Origin: Lachnospiraceae bacterium
Lineage (GTDB): Bacteria > Bacillota > Clostridia > Lachnospirales > Lachnospiraceae
Direction of reading: 5' to 3'
Length of the DNA: 37,100 nucleotides
Assembly: GCA_900766575.1 (NCBI GenBank)
Contig: CAAFVW010000118.1
Location: forward strand, 1-37,100
The notes beneath the pieces are model-generated. The model was not told the DNA's origin. It saw nothing but the letters and a program-made list of their open reading frames with translations, and did no database searches. The stretch's first letter is position 1, and each line of letters starts with the position of its first letter. Position numbers and translations under genes: made by a program. Below are positions 1-8,087 of this stretch, piece by piece.

Positions 1-914
1 TCAAGCAGAGCATCTCTCTTGATCGCATTGTAGATATCGGGCTCGGATTCCTTGTCCAGGTTGATAACCTTAGCGTAGCAGCCACCTTCGAAGTTGAATA
101 CGCCGTTGTCATCCCAACCATGCTCGTCATCACCGATCAGCAGACGCTTAGGGTCGGTAGACAGGGTGGTCTTACCGGTTCCGGACAGACCGAAGAAGAT
201 AGCGGTATTCTCACCGTTCATATCGGTGTTTGCAGAACAGTGCATGGAAGCGATGCCCTTCAGAGGCAGGTAGTAGTTCATCATGGAGAACATACCCTTC
301 TTCATCTCTCCGCCGTCCCATGTGTTGATGATAACCTGCTCGCGGCTGGTGATATTGAAAGCTACACAGGTCTCGGAATTCAGACCCAGCTCCTTGTAAT
401 TCTCAACCTTAGCCTTGGATGCGTTATAAACTACGAAATCAGGCTCAAAGTTCTTCAGCTCTTCCTCGGTGGGTTTGATAAACATGTTAGTTACGAAATG
501 AGCCTGCCAAGCTACCTCAACGATGAAACGGATAGCCATACGGGTGTCCTTGTTAGCGCCGCAGAATGCATCTACAACGAACAGTCTCTTGTTGGACAGC
601 TCCTTCTTAGCGATATCCTTTACAGCAGCCCATGCGTCCTGAGACATACGATGGTTGTCGTTCTTATACTCATCAGAAGTCCACCATACAGTGTCCTTAG
701 AGTTTTCATCTTCAACGATGAACTTATCTTTGGGAGAACGTCCTGTATATATACCGGTCATAACGTTTACTGCTCCGAGTTCAGTCTCCTGACCTTTCTC
801 GTAGCCTTCCAGTTCAGGCTTCATCTCTTCTTTGAATAACTCTTCATAAGAAGGATTGTAAACGATTTCTGTGGTTCCGGTGATGCCGTACTTGCTTAAA
901 TTGATCTCTGCCAT
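1..914 (-). CDS. pckA: Phosphoenolpyruvate carboxykinase (ATP), 3' part cut off by window edge
   Basis: N-terminal 304 residues of an ATP-dependent PEP carboxykinase, which interconverts oxaloacetate + ATP and PEP + CO2 + ADP in the cytosol. The start MAEINLSKYGITGT is preceded by AAGAGG about 10 bases upstream. The nucleotide-binding P-loop is clear as GLSGTGKTT, followed by the metal/substrate-binding segment LLIGDDEHGW. Upstream, GRSPKDKFIV and the NTDMNGENTAIFFG stretch are typical of the family. The C-terminal part, including the adenine-binding region, lies beyond base 1. The gene has its own promoter (975-1003), so it is probably transcribed separately from the upstream aminopeptidase gene. 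In fermentative anaerobes this enzyme often works in the CO2-fixing direction; the direction here cannot be read from the sequence. Confidence 0.97.
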   Translation of the reverse strand, partial: MAEINLSKYGITGTTEIVYNPSYEELFKEEMKPELEGYEKGQETELGAVNVMTGIYTGRSPKDKFIVEDENSKDTVWWTSDEYKNDNHRMSQDAWAAVKDIAKKELSNKRLFVVDAFCGANKDTRMAIRFIVEVAWQAHFVTNMFIKPTEEELKNFEPDFVVYNASKAKVENYKELGLNSETCVAFNITSREQVIINTWDGGEMKKGMFSMMNYYLPLKGIASMHCSANTDMNGENTAIFFGLSGTGKTTLSTDPKRLLIGDDEHGWDDNGVFNFEGGCYAKVINLDKESEPDIYNAIKRDALL

Positions 915-974
915 CTTACATTAACCTCTTTCCTTTTTATTTTGTGTGTCTTTATCTTCTGCCACATCGTCTGT

Positions 975-1003
975 ATTATCTCAAACCCCAGTAAAAAAGT
1001 CAA
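975..1003 (-). promoter_or_regulatory. Sigma-70/SigA-type promoter of pckA
   Basis: On the minus strand, TTGACT (998-1003) and GATAAT (975-980) are separated by exactly 17 bases. This predicts a 5' UTR of roughly 50 bases before the pckA ATG. Two direct copies of TTTTATAGT (plus-strand reading, 1018-1026 and 1029-1037), one helical turn apart, lie just upstream of the -35 box. Confidence 0.8.
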
Positions 1004-1041
1004 GAAAGCGTTAAAAATTTTATAGTCATTTTATAGTTTTC

Positions 1042-2841
1042 TTATTTTACTCCGGTTTCCTTTGCCAGCCATATTTTTTCTTCCTCATTCAGATAAGGAG
1101 AAATCTTCTCATAGACCGTCTTCTGGTACTCCTGCAGATACTTTTTCTGGGCATCATTCAAGTATTTCTCGTCGATGGCATCCGGGTCAACAGGCACCCA
1201 GGTCAGAGTCTCAAAATGCATGAACTGACCGTACTCATTCTTCACATCATTTCTCGCTACCATCACATTTTCAATGCGGATGCCGTGGCTGCCCTGGATG
1301 TAAATGCCGGGTTCATTGGTAATATCCATACCCTCCTCAAACACAGCCTCTACCATACCGTCTGTGAATCTCCAGCGCATATTCTGCGGTCCTTCATGTA
1401 CATTCAGGATATATCCCACTCCATGTCCGGTTCCGCACTGATAATCAATATCCATGTCCCAGATCGGCTGTCTTGCAAGAATATCCAGATTCCGTCCGGT
1501 ACAGCCATAGAGCCAGTGCGCATGTGTCAGCTGCATTACCGCTGCTGCTACCATGGTGTAGTGCTTTTTGATTTCCTCAGAAACCGGGCCCAGGACAATC
1601 GTTCTGGTCACATCTGTAGTTCCGCCCAGATACTGTCCGCCGGAATCTACCAGAAGCATGCCTTCCGGCTCCAGGACCGCACAGTTTTCAGGCGTCGCTT
1701 CGTAATGCATCATAGCGGCATTGGCCTTGTATCCTGCGATGGTAGGGAAAGACAGATCCAGGAATTCCGGAATTTCTCTTCTCTTCTGTTCCAGATAATC
1801 CGCCGCTGTAACCTCCGTGATCTCCTCTTTTCCCACATGGGTTTTCAGCCAGTAGATGAATTTCGTTACCGCAACGCTGTCCTTCAGATAGATTTCCTGC
1901 ATTCTTGCCAGTTCCACCGGATTTTTGACTGCCTTTAACAGTTCGGTGGGGTTCTTTGCCTCTACAATACGCTGTTTCTTTTGCAGGGTCTTATATAAAG
2001 TATAACTGCAATATCTGTTGTCCACGAGAATCTTATTGTCCGCAGGAAGTTCCTTCAGGAAATCTACGATGGTATCATATTCCCTCACCTCAATATGATG
2101 TGCTGCCAGATACCCGGTTACCTTTGCATCCAACGCTTTCTGCTGAATAAACAATGTGGCTGTTGTCCCGGTAATATACGCATATGACATTGCCACCGGA
2201 TTGCACTCCACATCGCAGCCGCGGATATTAAAAAGCCACATCAGATCGTCCAGTTTGGTCAGAAGCAATGCATCCGCCCCTTCTTCTGCCATCTTTTCTC
2301 TGGTCTGTGTCAGTTTTTCTTCCACGCTCTTGCCTGCAATTTCTTCTTCCAACACTGTTACCTTGCCTGCCGGGAAATCCGGTCTGTCTCTCCAGATGCT
2401 GTCTGCCAGATCCTTCTCATAAGCAATGCTGATCTGCTTTTTCGACAGGCTCTTTTCATATTTTTTACCGTCCATGGCCGCAATCACTCTGCCGTCAAAG
2501 CCAAGGGTCTGTCCTTCCTGCATGTTCTGTTCCAGGAATTCCTCAATGGTCGGAACCCCCTCATTTAACATCTTAAAAAGTTCCACCGTAGTGCCTTCCA
2601 GCTCGCCTGCCGCCTGAATAAAATATCTGCCGTCCGTCCATAATCCGGCACCATCTTTCCATACCAGCAGTGTGCCATTGGAGCCCGTAAAATTGCTGAA
2701 ATATTCTCTTACTTTAAAATAGTCATTTACATATTCGGAATTATGAAAATCCGCTGTAGGCATCATATAAAAATCAATGTGCTCTTCCTGCATCTTCCCT
2801 CGAAGAAGTGCAAGTCTGTCCTGAATCACTTTATTTTCCAC
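1042..2841 (-). CDS. pepP: Xaa-Pro aminopeptidase (M24B, long aminopeptidase P type)
   Basis: 599-residue cytosolic metallopeptidase predicted to remove N-terminal residues that precede proline. It has the three-domain long form: two creatinase-like N-terminal domains (about 1-150 and 160-310), then the pita-bread M24 domain (about 315-540), then a short C-terminal M24_C segment with the WVPVDPDAID motif. The five metal ligands are visible: D399, D410, H473 (GTGHGVGYILNVHEGP), E510 (NEPGIY) and E524 (IRIEN). The start is GTG, supported by AAGGAG eight bases upstream. It lies 54 bases after deoC in the same direction, so co-transcription is likely. A short imperfect inverted repeat in that gap (CCACTGGG / CCCAATGG) has no U-tract and is not called a terminator. 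The gene symbol is assigned by family; some annotations use other names for the 600-residue form. Confidence 0.93.
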   Translation of the reverse strand: MENKVIQDRLALLRGKMQEEHIDFYMMPTADFHNSEYVNDYFKVREYFSNFTGSNGTLLVWKDGAGLWTDGRYFIQAAGELEGTTVELFKMLNEGVPTIEEFLEQNMQEGQTLGFDGRVIAAMDGKKYEKSLSKKQISIAYEKDLADSIWRDRPDFPAGKVTVLEEEIAGKSVEEKLTQTREKMAEEGADALLLTKLDDLMWLFNIRGCDVECNPVAMSYAYITGTTATLFIQQKALDAKVTGYLAAHHIEVREYDTIVDFLKELPADNKILVDNRYCSYTLYKTLQKKQRIVEAKNPTELLKAVKNPVELARMQEIYLKDSVAVTKFIYWLKTHVGKEEITEVTAADYLEQKRREIPEFLDLSFPTIAGYKANAAMMHYEATPENCAVLEPEGMLLVDSGGQYLGGTTDVTRTIVLGPVSEEIKKHYTMVAAAVMQLTHAHWLYGCTGRNLDILARQPIWDMDIDYQCGTGHGVGYILNVHEGPQNMRWRFTDGMVEAVFEEGMDITNEPGIYIQGSHGIRIENVMVARNDVKNEYGQFMHFETLTWVPVDPDAIDEKYLNDAQKKYLQEYQKTVYEKISPYLNEEEKIWLAKETGVK

Positions 2842-2895
2842 GTTTTTCTCCTTGCCTTTCTGTCTCTTTTTGCCATTGGGTAATCCCCAGTGGAA

Positions 2896-3561
2896 TTAAT
2901 ACCCTTCCGTAAGCTCTCCCTTGCAGAGACCTACCGCCCTGGAAGTACCGATACGTTCGCAGCCAAGCCCCAGGAACATTTCCAGGTCTTCCATACTGGA
3001 TACTCCGCCGGCAGCCTTGATCTTCACATTCGGGCCGATGTATTTTCTGAACAGTTCGACATCTTCTTTCGTAGCACCACCGGTTCCAAATCCGGTAGAT
3101 GTCTTGATGAAGTCTGCTCCGGCATTGGTTACGGCCTTACACATGGCGATTTTCTCTTCCTCCGTCAGATAACAGGTTTCGATGATCACCTTGAGAATAT
3201 GATCTCCGCATTCCTTTTTCAGTGTCCGGATTTCCTCCTCCACCTTATCAAACTGGCCATTTTTTACATCACTGATATTGACGACCATATCAATCTCGTT
3301 GCAGCCGTCTTCCAGTGCTTTACGTACTTCGGCCACCTTGGCTTCCGTAACGCTGTAGCCCAGCGGGAATCCTGCTACCGTACAGATGTTGATCTTATCC
3401 CCGTAGGTATCATGGATTCGCTTAATATAACAGGGCGGCACGCATACACTTGCGGTATGATACTGAATCGCCTCATCACACAGTTTCCGGATATCCTCCC
3501 ATGTGGCAAATGCCTTCAGCTGCGTATGGTCTACTTTTCCAAGCATTTCTTTTGCTGTCAT
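2896..3561 (-). CDS. deoC: Deoxyribose-phosphate aldolase
   Basis: 221-residue class I aldolase that cleaves 2-deoxyribose-5-phosphate into glyceraldehyde-3-phosphate and acetaldehyde, the last step of deoxynucleoside salvage. The TIM-barrel signature residues are present: D91 in NEIDMVVN, the Schiff-base K153 in FIKTSTGFGTGGAT, and K182 in VKIKAAGG. The length matches the family. The start has a strong RBS (AGAAGGAG). An extended -10 box lies about 65 bases upstream, and the thrC terminator ends the preceding unit. No other deo genes (phosphorylases, phosphopentomutase) are next to it, so it appears detached from the usual nucleoside cluster. Confidence 0.96.
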   Translation of the reverse strand: MTAKEMLGKVDHTQLKAFATWEDIRKLCDEAIQYHTASVCVPPCYIKRIHDTYGDKINICTVAGFPLGYSVTEAKVAEVRKALEDGCNEIDMVVNISDVKNGQFDKVEEEIRTLKKECGDHILKVIIETCYLTEEEKIAMCKAVTNAGADFIKTSTGFGTGGATKEDVELFRKYIGPNVKIKAAGGVSSMEDLEMFLGLGCERIGTSRAVGLCKGELTEGY

Positions 3562-3623
3562 GTCAATCTCCTTCTAATCTATTGTAACTTTTTTATTGTT
3601 GTTACTATCCTCTAACCTTCCCT

Positions 3624-3632
3624 ATTATAGCA
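3624..3632 (-). promoter_or_regulatory. Extended -10 promoter upstream of deoC
   Basis: Minus-strand TGCTATAAT is a perfect extended -10 (TGn plus TATAAT). No good -35 hexamer is visible at 16-18 bases, which fits an extended -10 promoter. It lies between the thrC terminator and the deoC start. Confidence 0.6.
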
Positions 3633-3686
3633 AAGAACACCTTTAAGATAAAGTATAAAGTTTTTCACGCGGAAACTGTGGGTAAC

Positions 3687-3731
3687 AAAAAATTCCGTAC
3701 AAATTCCCTGATTCAGGAATTTTGTACGGAA
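3687..3731 (-). terminator. Rho-independent terminator of thrC
   Basis: Inverted repeat with arms TTCCGTACAAATTCC (3693-3707) and GGAATTTTGTACGGAA (3716-3731, one extra T). On the minus strand it is followed by a six-T run (plus-strand A-run 3687-3692). It begins 33 bases after the thrC stop codon. Confidence 0.88.
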
Positions 3732-3763
3732 CTTACTGTTTTTATGAAATGACATGTTTCCAA

Positions 3764-5251
3764 TTACAGTCCTAGGAAACTCTTCACGGTATCCTTCATC
3801 TTATCTGCATCGCACTGGGTATCATGCAGTACCGGTGCTGTACGGATTTCTTCAATAGCAGCCGGAACCTTCACCTTTGCAATCTTAGACAGTTCATCCA
3901 CCAGCTCGAAATCGCCCATGGCATCATATTTCGTATCAATGGCATCCATAACGCTTCTTGTGAACTTAAAAGGACTGGCGGTAGATGCGATCACTGTAGT
4001 CTTATGATCACCGGTCTCTGCCACATATTTACCGTAGACTGCGGAAGCAACTGCGGTATGTGTGTCAATCACATAGCCGCACTTCTCATACAGACGGCGG
4101 ATCTCTGCAGCGGTCTCTGCCTCACTTGCATAGTTGCCATAGAAATCAGCCAGCTGTGCCTTCATCTCCCCGGTAATCTCGTATTTGCCATTACCGGTCA
4201 GAGCATTCATCAGCTCACGGTTTTTGTCCGCATCATTGCCTGCGATACGATAGATCAGTCTCTCCAGATTGCTGGAAATCAGAATATCCATGGAAGGAGA
4301 TGTGGTCAGCACAAACTCTCTGTTACGATCATAGGTTCCGGTGCGGAAGAAATCATACAGCACCTTATTGTCATTGGAGGCGCAGATCAGCTTGTCGATG
4401 GGCAGTCCCATGTTCTTCGCATAGAAAGCAGCCAGAATATTGCCGAAATTGCCGGTAGGAACTACCACATTGATTTTCTCTCCCTCTGCGATCCTGCCAT
4501 CCTTCAATAACTGTGCATATGCATACACATAATAACAGATCTGAGGCACCAGACGTCCGATATTAATAGAGTTGGCAGAGGAGAACTGGAATCCCTTTGC
4601 GTCCATTTCTTTTGCCAGCTCCTTATCGGAGAAAATCTTTTTCACACCGGTCTGAGCATCGTCAAAATTGCCGTGAATACCGACGACAAACGTGTTTGCT
4701 CCCTTCTGGGTCACCATCTGTTTCTCCTGGATAGGGCTGACACCGTTCTTCGGATAAAATACAATAATACGGGTGCCTTTTACATCAGCGAAACCTGCCA
4801 GTGCAGCCTTGCCGGTATCACCGGAAGTAGCGGTCAGGATCACAATCTCATTCTTTATATTGTTCTTGCGCGCGGAAGTGATCATCAGGTGAGGCAGAAT
4901 AGAGAGCGCCATATCCTTGAATGCAATGGTGGAACCATGGAACAGTTCCAGATAATATGCATCGTCCGCATGTACCAGAGGAGCGATTTTGTCGGTATCA
5001 AACTTGAAATCATATGCACTGTTAATACAGTTTTTAAGCTCTTCCTCCGTAAAATCTGTCAGGAATAATTTCATAACTTCATACGCTACCTGCTGATAGC
5101 TCATCCCTGCCAGTTCCGCAAGACTCTTGTCCAGTGCAGGAATATGATCCGGTACAAACAGTCCTCCGTCATCGGATAATCCTTTCAGAATTGCCTGCGA
5201 TGCAGTTACAGGATCACTGTTGCTGCGTGTGCTGCGATAAATTACTTCCAT
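3764..5251 (-). CDS. thrC: Threonine synthase
   Basis: 495-residue PLP enzyme that converts O-phosphohomoserine to threonine. The N-terminal MEVIYRSTRSN, the DGGLFVPDHIP segment and the PLP-lysine motif HGSTIAFKDMAL (K112) identify it. TSGDTGKAALAGF and PTGNFGNILAAFYAKNMG are the phosphate/PLP loops of the long (about 500 aa) threonine synthase class. The ATG at 5251 is preferred over an upstream in-frame start at 5311, because GGAGGAGAGGAA sits just before it and the extra 20 residues lie in what looks like the untranslated leader. It is a stand-alone unit with its own promoter (5327-5355) and terminator. No homoserine kinase or dehydrogenase is adjacent. Confidence 0.97.
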   Translation of the reverse strand: MEVIYRSTRSNSDPVTASQAILKGLSDDGGLFVPDHIPALDKSLAELAGMSYQQVAYEVMKLFLTDFTEEELKNCINSAYDFKFDTDKIAPLVHADDAYYLELFHGSTIAFKDMALSILPHLMITSARKNNIKNEIVILTATSGDTGKAALAGFADVKGTRIIVFYPKNGVSPIQEKQMVTQKGANTFVVGIHGNFDDAQTGVKKIFSDKELAKEMDAKGFQFSSANSINIGRLVPQICYYVYAYAQLLKDGRIAEGEKINVVVPTGNFGNILAAFYAKNMGLPIDKLICASNDNKVLYDFFRTGTYDRNREFVLTTSPSMDILISSNLERLIYRIAGNDADKNRELMNALTGNGKYEITGEMKAQLADFYGNYASEAETAAEIRRLYEKCGYVIDTHTAVASAVYGKYVAETGDHKTTVIASTASPFKFTRSVMDAIDTKYDAMGDFELVDELSKIAKVKVPAAIEEIRTAPVLHDTQCDADKMKDTVKSFLGL

Positions 5252-5326
5252 TTCCTCTCCTCCGTATCTATGTACATGAATGTAAGCCAGGAATCTCCCG
5301 GACATGTCCATCTATATTTGCGTAAA

Positions 5327-5355
5327 AGTATAGCATACTTTAAATACTGTTGCAA
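5327..5355 (-). promoter_or_regulatory. Promoter of thrC
   Basis: Minus-strand TTGCAA, 17-base spacer, TATACT, with TGC directly before the -10 (extended -10). The predicted leader of about 70 bases contains the perfect palindrome GGACATGTCC (5300-5309) but no recognisable riboswitch or T-box. Confidence 0.8.
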
Positions 5356-5361
5356 GGTGAA

Positions 5362-6003
5362 TCATTGAAGTGTTTTTCCCTCCGAAAAAAAATCATGACC
5401 TCCGTGCCGGAACAACAGTGTCAGCTTTTCATCAAACCAACGCATACTTTCGCTGTCGGCATATTTCCTGGCAGCAAAATATAAAGCTCCCTGGGAAATA
5501 TCCTCTCCCGCCAGAGCCCGTCCGACCGCATTTACGGTCTCTTCGCTGATTTTCACTTTACTGTAACTGCCATCTGCAACCGGAGCAAACTGCGTCACTC
5601 CGTTCTCCCGCTGAAAAACGATCTCCGTGATGCTGTCCGGAAACTGCTCGGAATTCAGGCGATTCAATATCACATTCGCCACCAGCAATTTTCCTTCCTC
5701 GTCCTCACATCCAGCTTCCGCTTCCACGATTCTAAGCAGTACTTCCAGGTCTGCCTGCTCCAGCTGATACCTGCTCTCCTGCTGTAATTCACTGCAATCC
5801 ACAACCCGTTGTCCAGAGGATGTGCGCGAGGCAATTCCCATATTGATGCTTTCTTTGTCCGCCGGAACACTTCCCTCTGTCGATACCTCCCATACGATTT
5901 CCTGCATCTCCTGCCTTATTTCCTCCATCCGGCAGAGGCTTAAAAGCCCTGCCAGGAACAGAAGGTTTATCATAAGTAATCCGCTTAATGCCCTTTTATA
6001 CAT
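5362..6003 (-). CDS. SleB-like cell wall hydrolase (Hydrolase_2 family)
   Basis: 213-residue exported or membrane-anchored peptidoglycan hydrolase. The N-terminus is a hydrophobic signal/anchor (about residues 6-25, LSGLLMINLLFLAGLLSLC). A short linker is followed by the Hydrolase_2 catalytic domain (about 85-205). Recognisable family segments are LLRIVEAEAGCEDEEGKLLV, ANVILNRLNS and VTQFAPVADGSY; the Glu of the EAEAG motif is the expected catalytic residue. The family includes SleB and CwlJ spore-cortex lytic enzymes, but many clostridial members act elsewhere in wall turnover. No SleB-type peptidoglycan-binding repeat is present at the N-terminus, so calling it sleB itself would be too specific. 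It is divergent from the AP2/HNH-like gene and has no visible terminator before the thrC promoter. Confidence 0.85.
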   Translation of the reverse strand: MYKRALSGLLMINLLFLAGLLSLCRMEEIRQEMQEIVWEVSTEGSVPADKESINMGIASRTSSGQRVVDCSELQQESRYQLEQADLEVLLRIVEAEAGCEDEEGKLLVANVILNRLNSEQFPDSITEIVFQRENGVTQFAPVADGSYSKVKISEETVNAVGRALAGEDISQGALYFAARKYADSESMRWFDEKLTLLFRHGGHDFFSEGKTLQ

Positions 6004-6079
6004 ATACGATTAGTCCTCTCCATCATTGCCGTTTTGGCTCTAACTTCATTTTATGCAGCTCGTCCGAAAAATATATCTG

Positions 6080-6106
6080 TTGCTCCCCGTCAAAAAATGG
6101 TACTAT
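6080..6106 (+). promoter_or_regulatory. Probable extended -10 promoter of the AP2/HNH-like gene
   Basis: TGGTACTAT (6098-6106) matches an extended -10. TTGCTC at 6080-6085 is a possible -35 with a short 15-base spacer. Seven bases past the -10 falls at 6113, which is the A of the best ATG, so the transcript may be nearly leaderless. Confidence 0.5.
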
Positions 6107-6112
6107 AGAAAT

Positions 6113-6949
6113 ATGAGCGAGCGAAACAGCAAACAAGAGCAACTGAATAAAGGAATATTCCGTGCGGCAAAAAAAGACGGGACCGTATATTACCGGGCCT
6201 CTCTGACCAGGAATGGCAAACATATCAGCCTCGGCAGCTACCCCGATGCCTCGCGGGCGCACCTTGCCTATGAACAGGGAACTCTCCTGTTGTCCGATTC
6301 TTCCCTGACATTGCAGTCTTACGACAAGGCTTCCCCTTTATCCTTTGAAAAATGGGTCTGCCTGATCAACCTGCGGGATAACGGTCTTTACTTCGGCAAT
6401 CCCATCTATCTGGGGCAGCAGCTTTTTTACTACTATCTGTCCCCTCATCATGTATTGAAATTCGATATGGAAGATCTGTTCTATTATTCCTCCCATAAGA
6501 TCATGTGCCGTGGGAATCATTACTTTGTTGCTGACTACGGGATGCAGTTGACTCTGACTTCCCGCTATGGAATCAAAAGCTATGGAGTGCCCGGAGTGGA
6601 TTACTGCTTTATCAACGGTGACCCCACAGACTTCCGCCGGGAGAATCTGCGGATTCATAATGTCTATCACGGTGTCCGTAAAACAGCAGCAAAAAACGGA
6701 CAGTACGTTTATACTGTCCGCATTCACATCCGTGGTAATTATATTGTGGGGCGTTATGCTACCGATATCGAAGCCGCCATTGCCTACAATAAAGCAATCG
6801 ATATTCTGCATAACAAGGGGATTACCAGCAATTTTACCCCTAACTATGTAGACGGAATTACTCCCCGCCGATATGCGGAGATTTATTCCGCTCTCACCAT
6901 TGCACCGGGGATACTGAACTATCCGGCTATTTCTCCGAATAATCAATAA
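6113..6949 (+). CDS. AP2-like domain protein with a degenerate HNH core
   Basis: 278-residue protein of unknown role. Three parts are visible. Residues 13-60 resemble an AP2-type DNA-binding fold (GIFRAAKKDGTVYYRASLTR, then KHISLGSYPDASRAHLAYE). Residues about 130-182 resemble an HNH endonuclease core ending in VDYCFINGDPTDFRRENLR. Residues 185-235 form a second AP2-like unit (GQYVYTVRIHIRGNYIVGRY, then ATDIEAAIAYNKAIDIL). In HNH-AP2 homing endonucleases the core reads VDHINGDPxDNRxENLR; here the catalytic His position is lost. It therefore looks like a non-cleaving DNA-binding derivative rather than an active nuclease. It is one of only two plus-strand genes, and its 3' end overlaps the convergent GH25 gene by 23 bases. 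No SD sequence precedes the ATG. An in-frame ATG at 6053 also lacks one and would lie upstream of the promoter. Confidence 0.7.
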   Translation: MSERNSKQEQLNKGIFRAAKKDGTVYYRASLTRNGKHISLGSYPDASRAHLAYEQGTLLLSDSSLTLQSYDKASPLSFEKWVCLINLRDNGLYFGNPIYLGQQLFYYYLSPHHVLKFDMEDLFYYSSHKIMCRGNHYFVADYGMQLTLTSRYGIKSYGVPGVDYCFINGDPTDFRRENLRIHNVYHGVRKTAAKNGQYVYTVRIHIRGNYIVGRYATDIEAAIAYNKAIDILHNKGITSNFTPNYVDGITPRRYAEIYSALTIAPGILNYPAISPNNQ

Positions 6950-8051
6950 AACTGATATTCATATTGGCATAGCCTGCAATACCATCGATAGAGACATCAT
7001 TCGCATATTGCCACATGGTAAAACGATAAGGATAATCCGGCACATCCTCCATCTGGGAAAGCCACACATCATATGCCGTTAATTTTGACAGATCAATCTC
7101 TTTGATCAGCCATTCTTTATTCCCATAAAGCAATGTCTTATATCCGGCCGCCGCTATTGTATCCAGAAAAGCTTTGGCGATCTTCGTCTTATCCGCTCTG
7201 CTGACCGTCTCGATTCTCGCCGTGTCATTATCCACAAAGCTCATATCAAATGCCACCGGATAAGTGATCTTGTAATCTTTGATGTTCTCCAGAACCATAT
7301 TGGCTTCTTCCACCGCTTCGTCTTCTGTGACCGCCTGTGAACTGAAATACACACCGATCTGCAATCCGGCATCCGCTGCTCTCTTGATATTATCCGTGAA
7401 ATAATCATCCAATACGATCTGTCCGCTGCCGTAGCCTCTGGCGCCGACCCGCAGCATCACAAAATCCACTCCGGCTTTTTTTACTTTCAGGAAATCCACA
7501 TAATCCTGATATTTGGAAATATCCACACCTACATAGGAAGTCAGTTTTCCATCCTGATAGTATTTCATCAGGTCAGACTGGCACACCAGCTTGGTAAAAT
7601 CATATTCGTGCTTTGGAAGATATGGGCTGATCAATACCCACTCTTCTTTTCCGTTCCGGTTGACCACCAAAGTATGCTTTCCGTCGGTGGAAGGATCGGT
7701 TGCTGTCGTCTCCTTTGTTTCCTCCGTCTTCGATGGATTTGCAGAAGGCAATGGTGTCTCCGTCGCTTCCGGATACATGTCCCAGAAATCCAGATCAGAA
7801 GGAGTCAGCGTACTTCCGGTGATCAGATCCTGCGTATCCGGATAATCCGCATTCTGATTATCCTCTGCCTGCTGTACCTTTTCCGTCTGTGCAGCCACAT
7901 TATTCTGTTGATTGGAGGAGGCTGGCTGTCTGTTCATGATCAGTACCACCGTAAGAATCACTGCCACAAAAATGGTGACAGCAACAATGGCACTGACCAC
8001 TGTGGGAGTCAGCCCACCACCGTGATCTTCATAATCGTCCGGAAGGCGCAT
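6927..8051 (-). CDS. Membrane-anchored GH25 (lysozyme-like) protein lacking the catalytic Glu
   Basis: 374-residue surface protein. A short cytoplasmic N-terminus precedes one transmembrane helix (about 16-39, VVSAIVAVTIFVAVILTVVL). A Ser/Thr/Glu-rich linker runs to about residue 125, and a GH25 barrel follows from about 173 to 374. The barrel shows the first catalytic-site Asp (VGVDISKYQ, D177), VMLRVGARGYGSG, GVYFSSQA and a WQYAND motif near the end. The DxE catalytic pair expected after strand 4 reads YPVAFDMSF (D269, S271), so the Glu is replaced by Ser. The start has AGGAG seven bases upstream and an extended -10 promoter (8075-8083). It may bind or remodel peptidoglycan, but activity is doubtful. 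The 3' end overlaps the convergent AP2/HNH-like gene. Confidence 0.88.
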   Translation of the reverse strand: MRLPDDYEDHGGGLTPTVVSAIVAVTIFVAVILTVVLIMNRQPASSNQQNNVAAQTEKVQQAEDNQNADYPDTQDLITGSTLTPSDLDFWDMYPEATETPLPSANPSKTEETKETTATDPSTDGKHTLVVNRNGKEEWVLISPYLPKHEYDFTKLVCQSDLMKYYQDGKLTSYVGVDISKYQDYVDFLKVKKAGVDFVMLRVGARGYGSGQIVLDDYFTDNIKRAADAGLQIGVYFSSQAVTEDEAVEEANMVLENIKDYKITYPVAFDMSFVDNDTARIETVSRADKTKIAKAFLDTIAAAGYKTLLYGNKEWLIKEIDLSKLTAYDVWLSQMEDVPDYPYRFTMWQYANDVSIDGIAGYANMNISFIDYSEK

Positions 8052-8074
8052 AATTTTTCTCCTGTTATCCTTTT

Positions 8075-8083
8075 ATTATATCA
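8075..8083 (-). promoter_or_regulatory. Extended -10 promoter of the GH25 gene
   Basis: Minus-strand TGATATAAT, a perfect extended -10, lies 23 bases before the GH25 ATG. The -35 region falls inside the adjacent structured repeat (8088-8119) and is not a good hexamer match. Confidence 0.6.
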
Positions 8084-8087
8084 TAAA

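Noticed and set aside
3764..5311. Threonine synthase starting at 5311
   Set aside because: The extra 20 residues fall between the promoter and a strong SD, and do not resemble the family N-terminus, which begins at MEVIYRSTRS.
5252..5326. Riboswitch in the thrC leader
   Set aside because: The leader is only about 70 bases with one 10-bp palindrome. No known aptamer features or terminator/antiterminator pair are visible.
6113..6949. Active homing endonuclease or phage insertion
   Set aside because: The HNH catalytic His position is lost, and no intron, intein, integrase or phage gene is adjacent.
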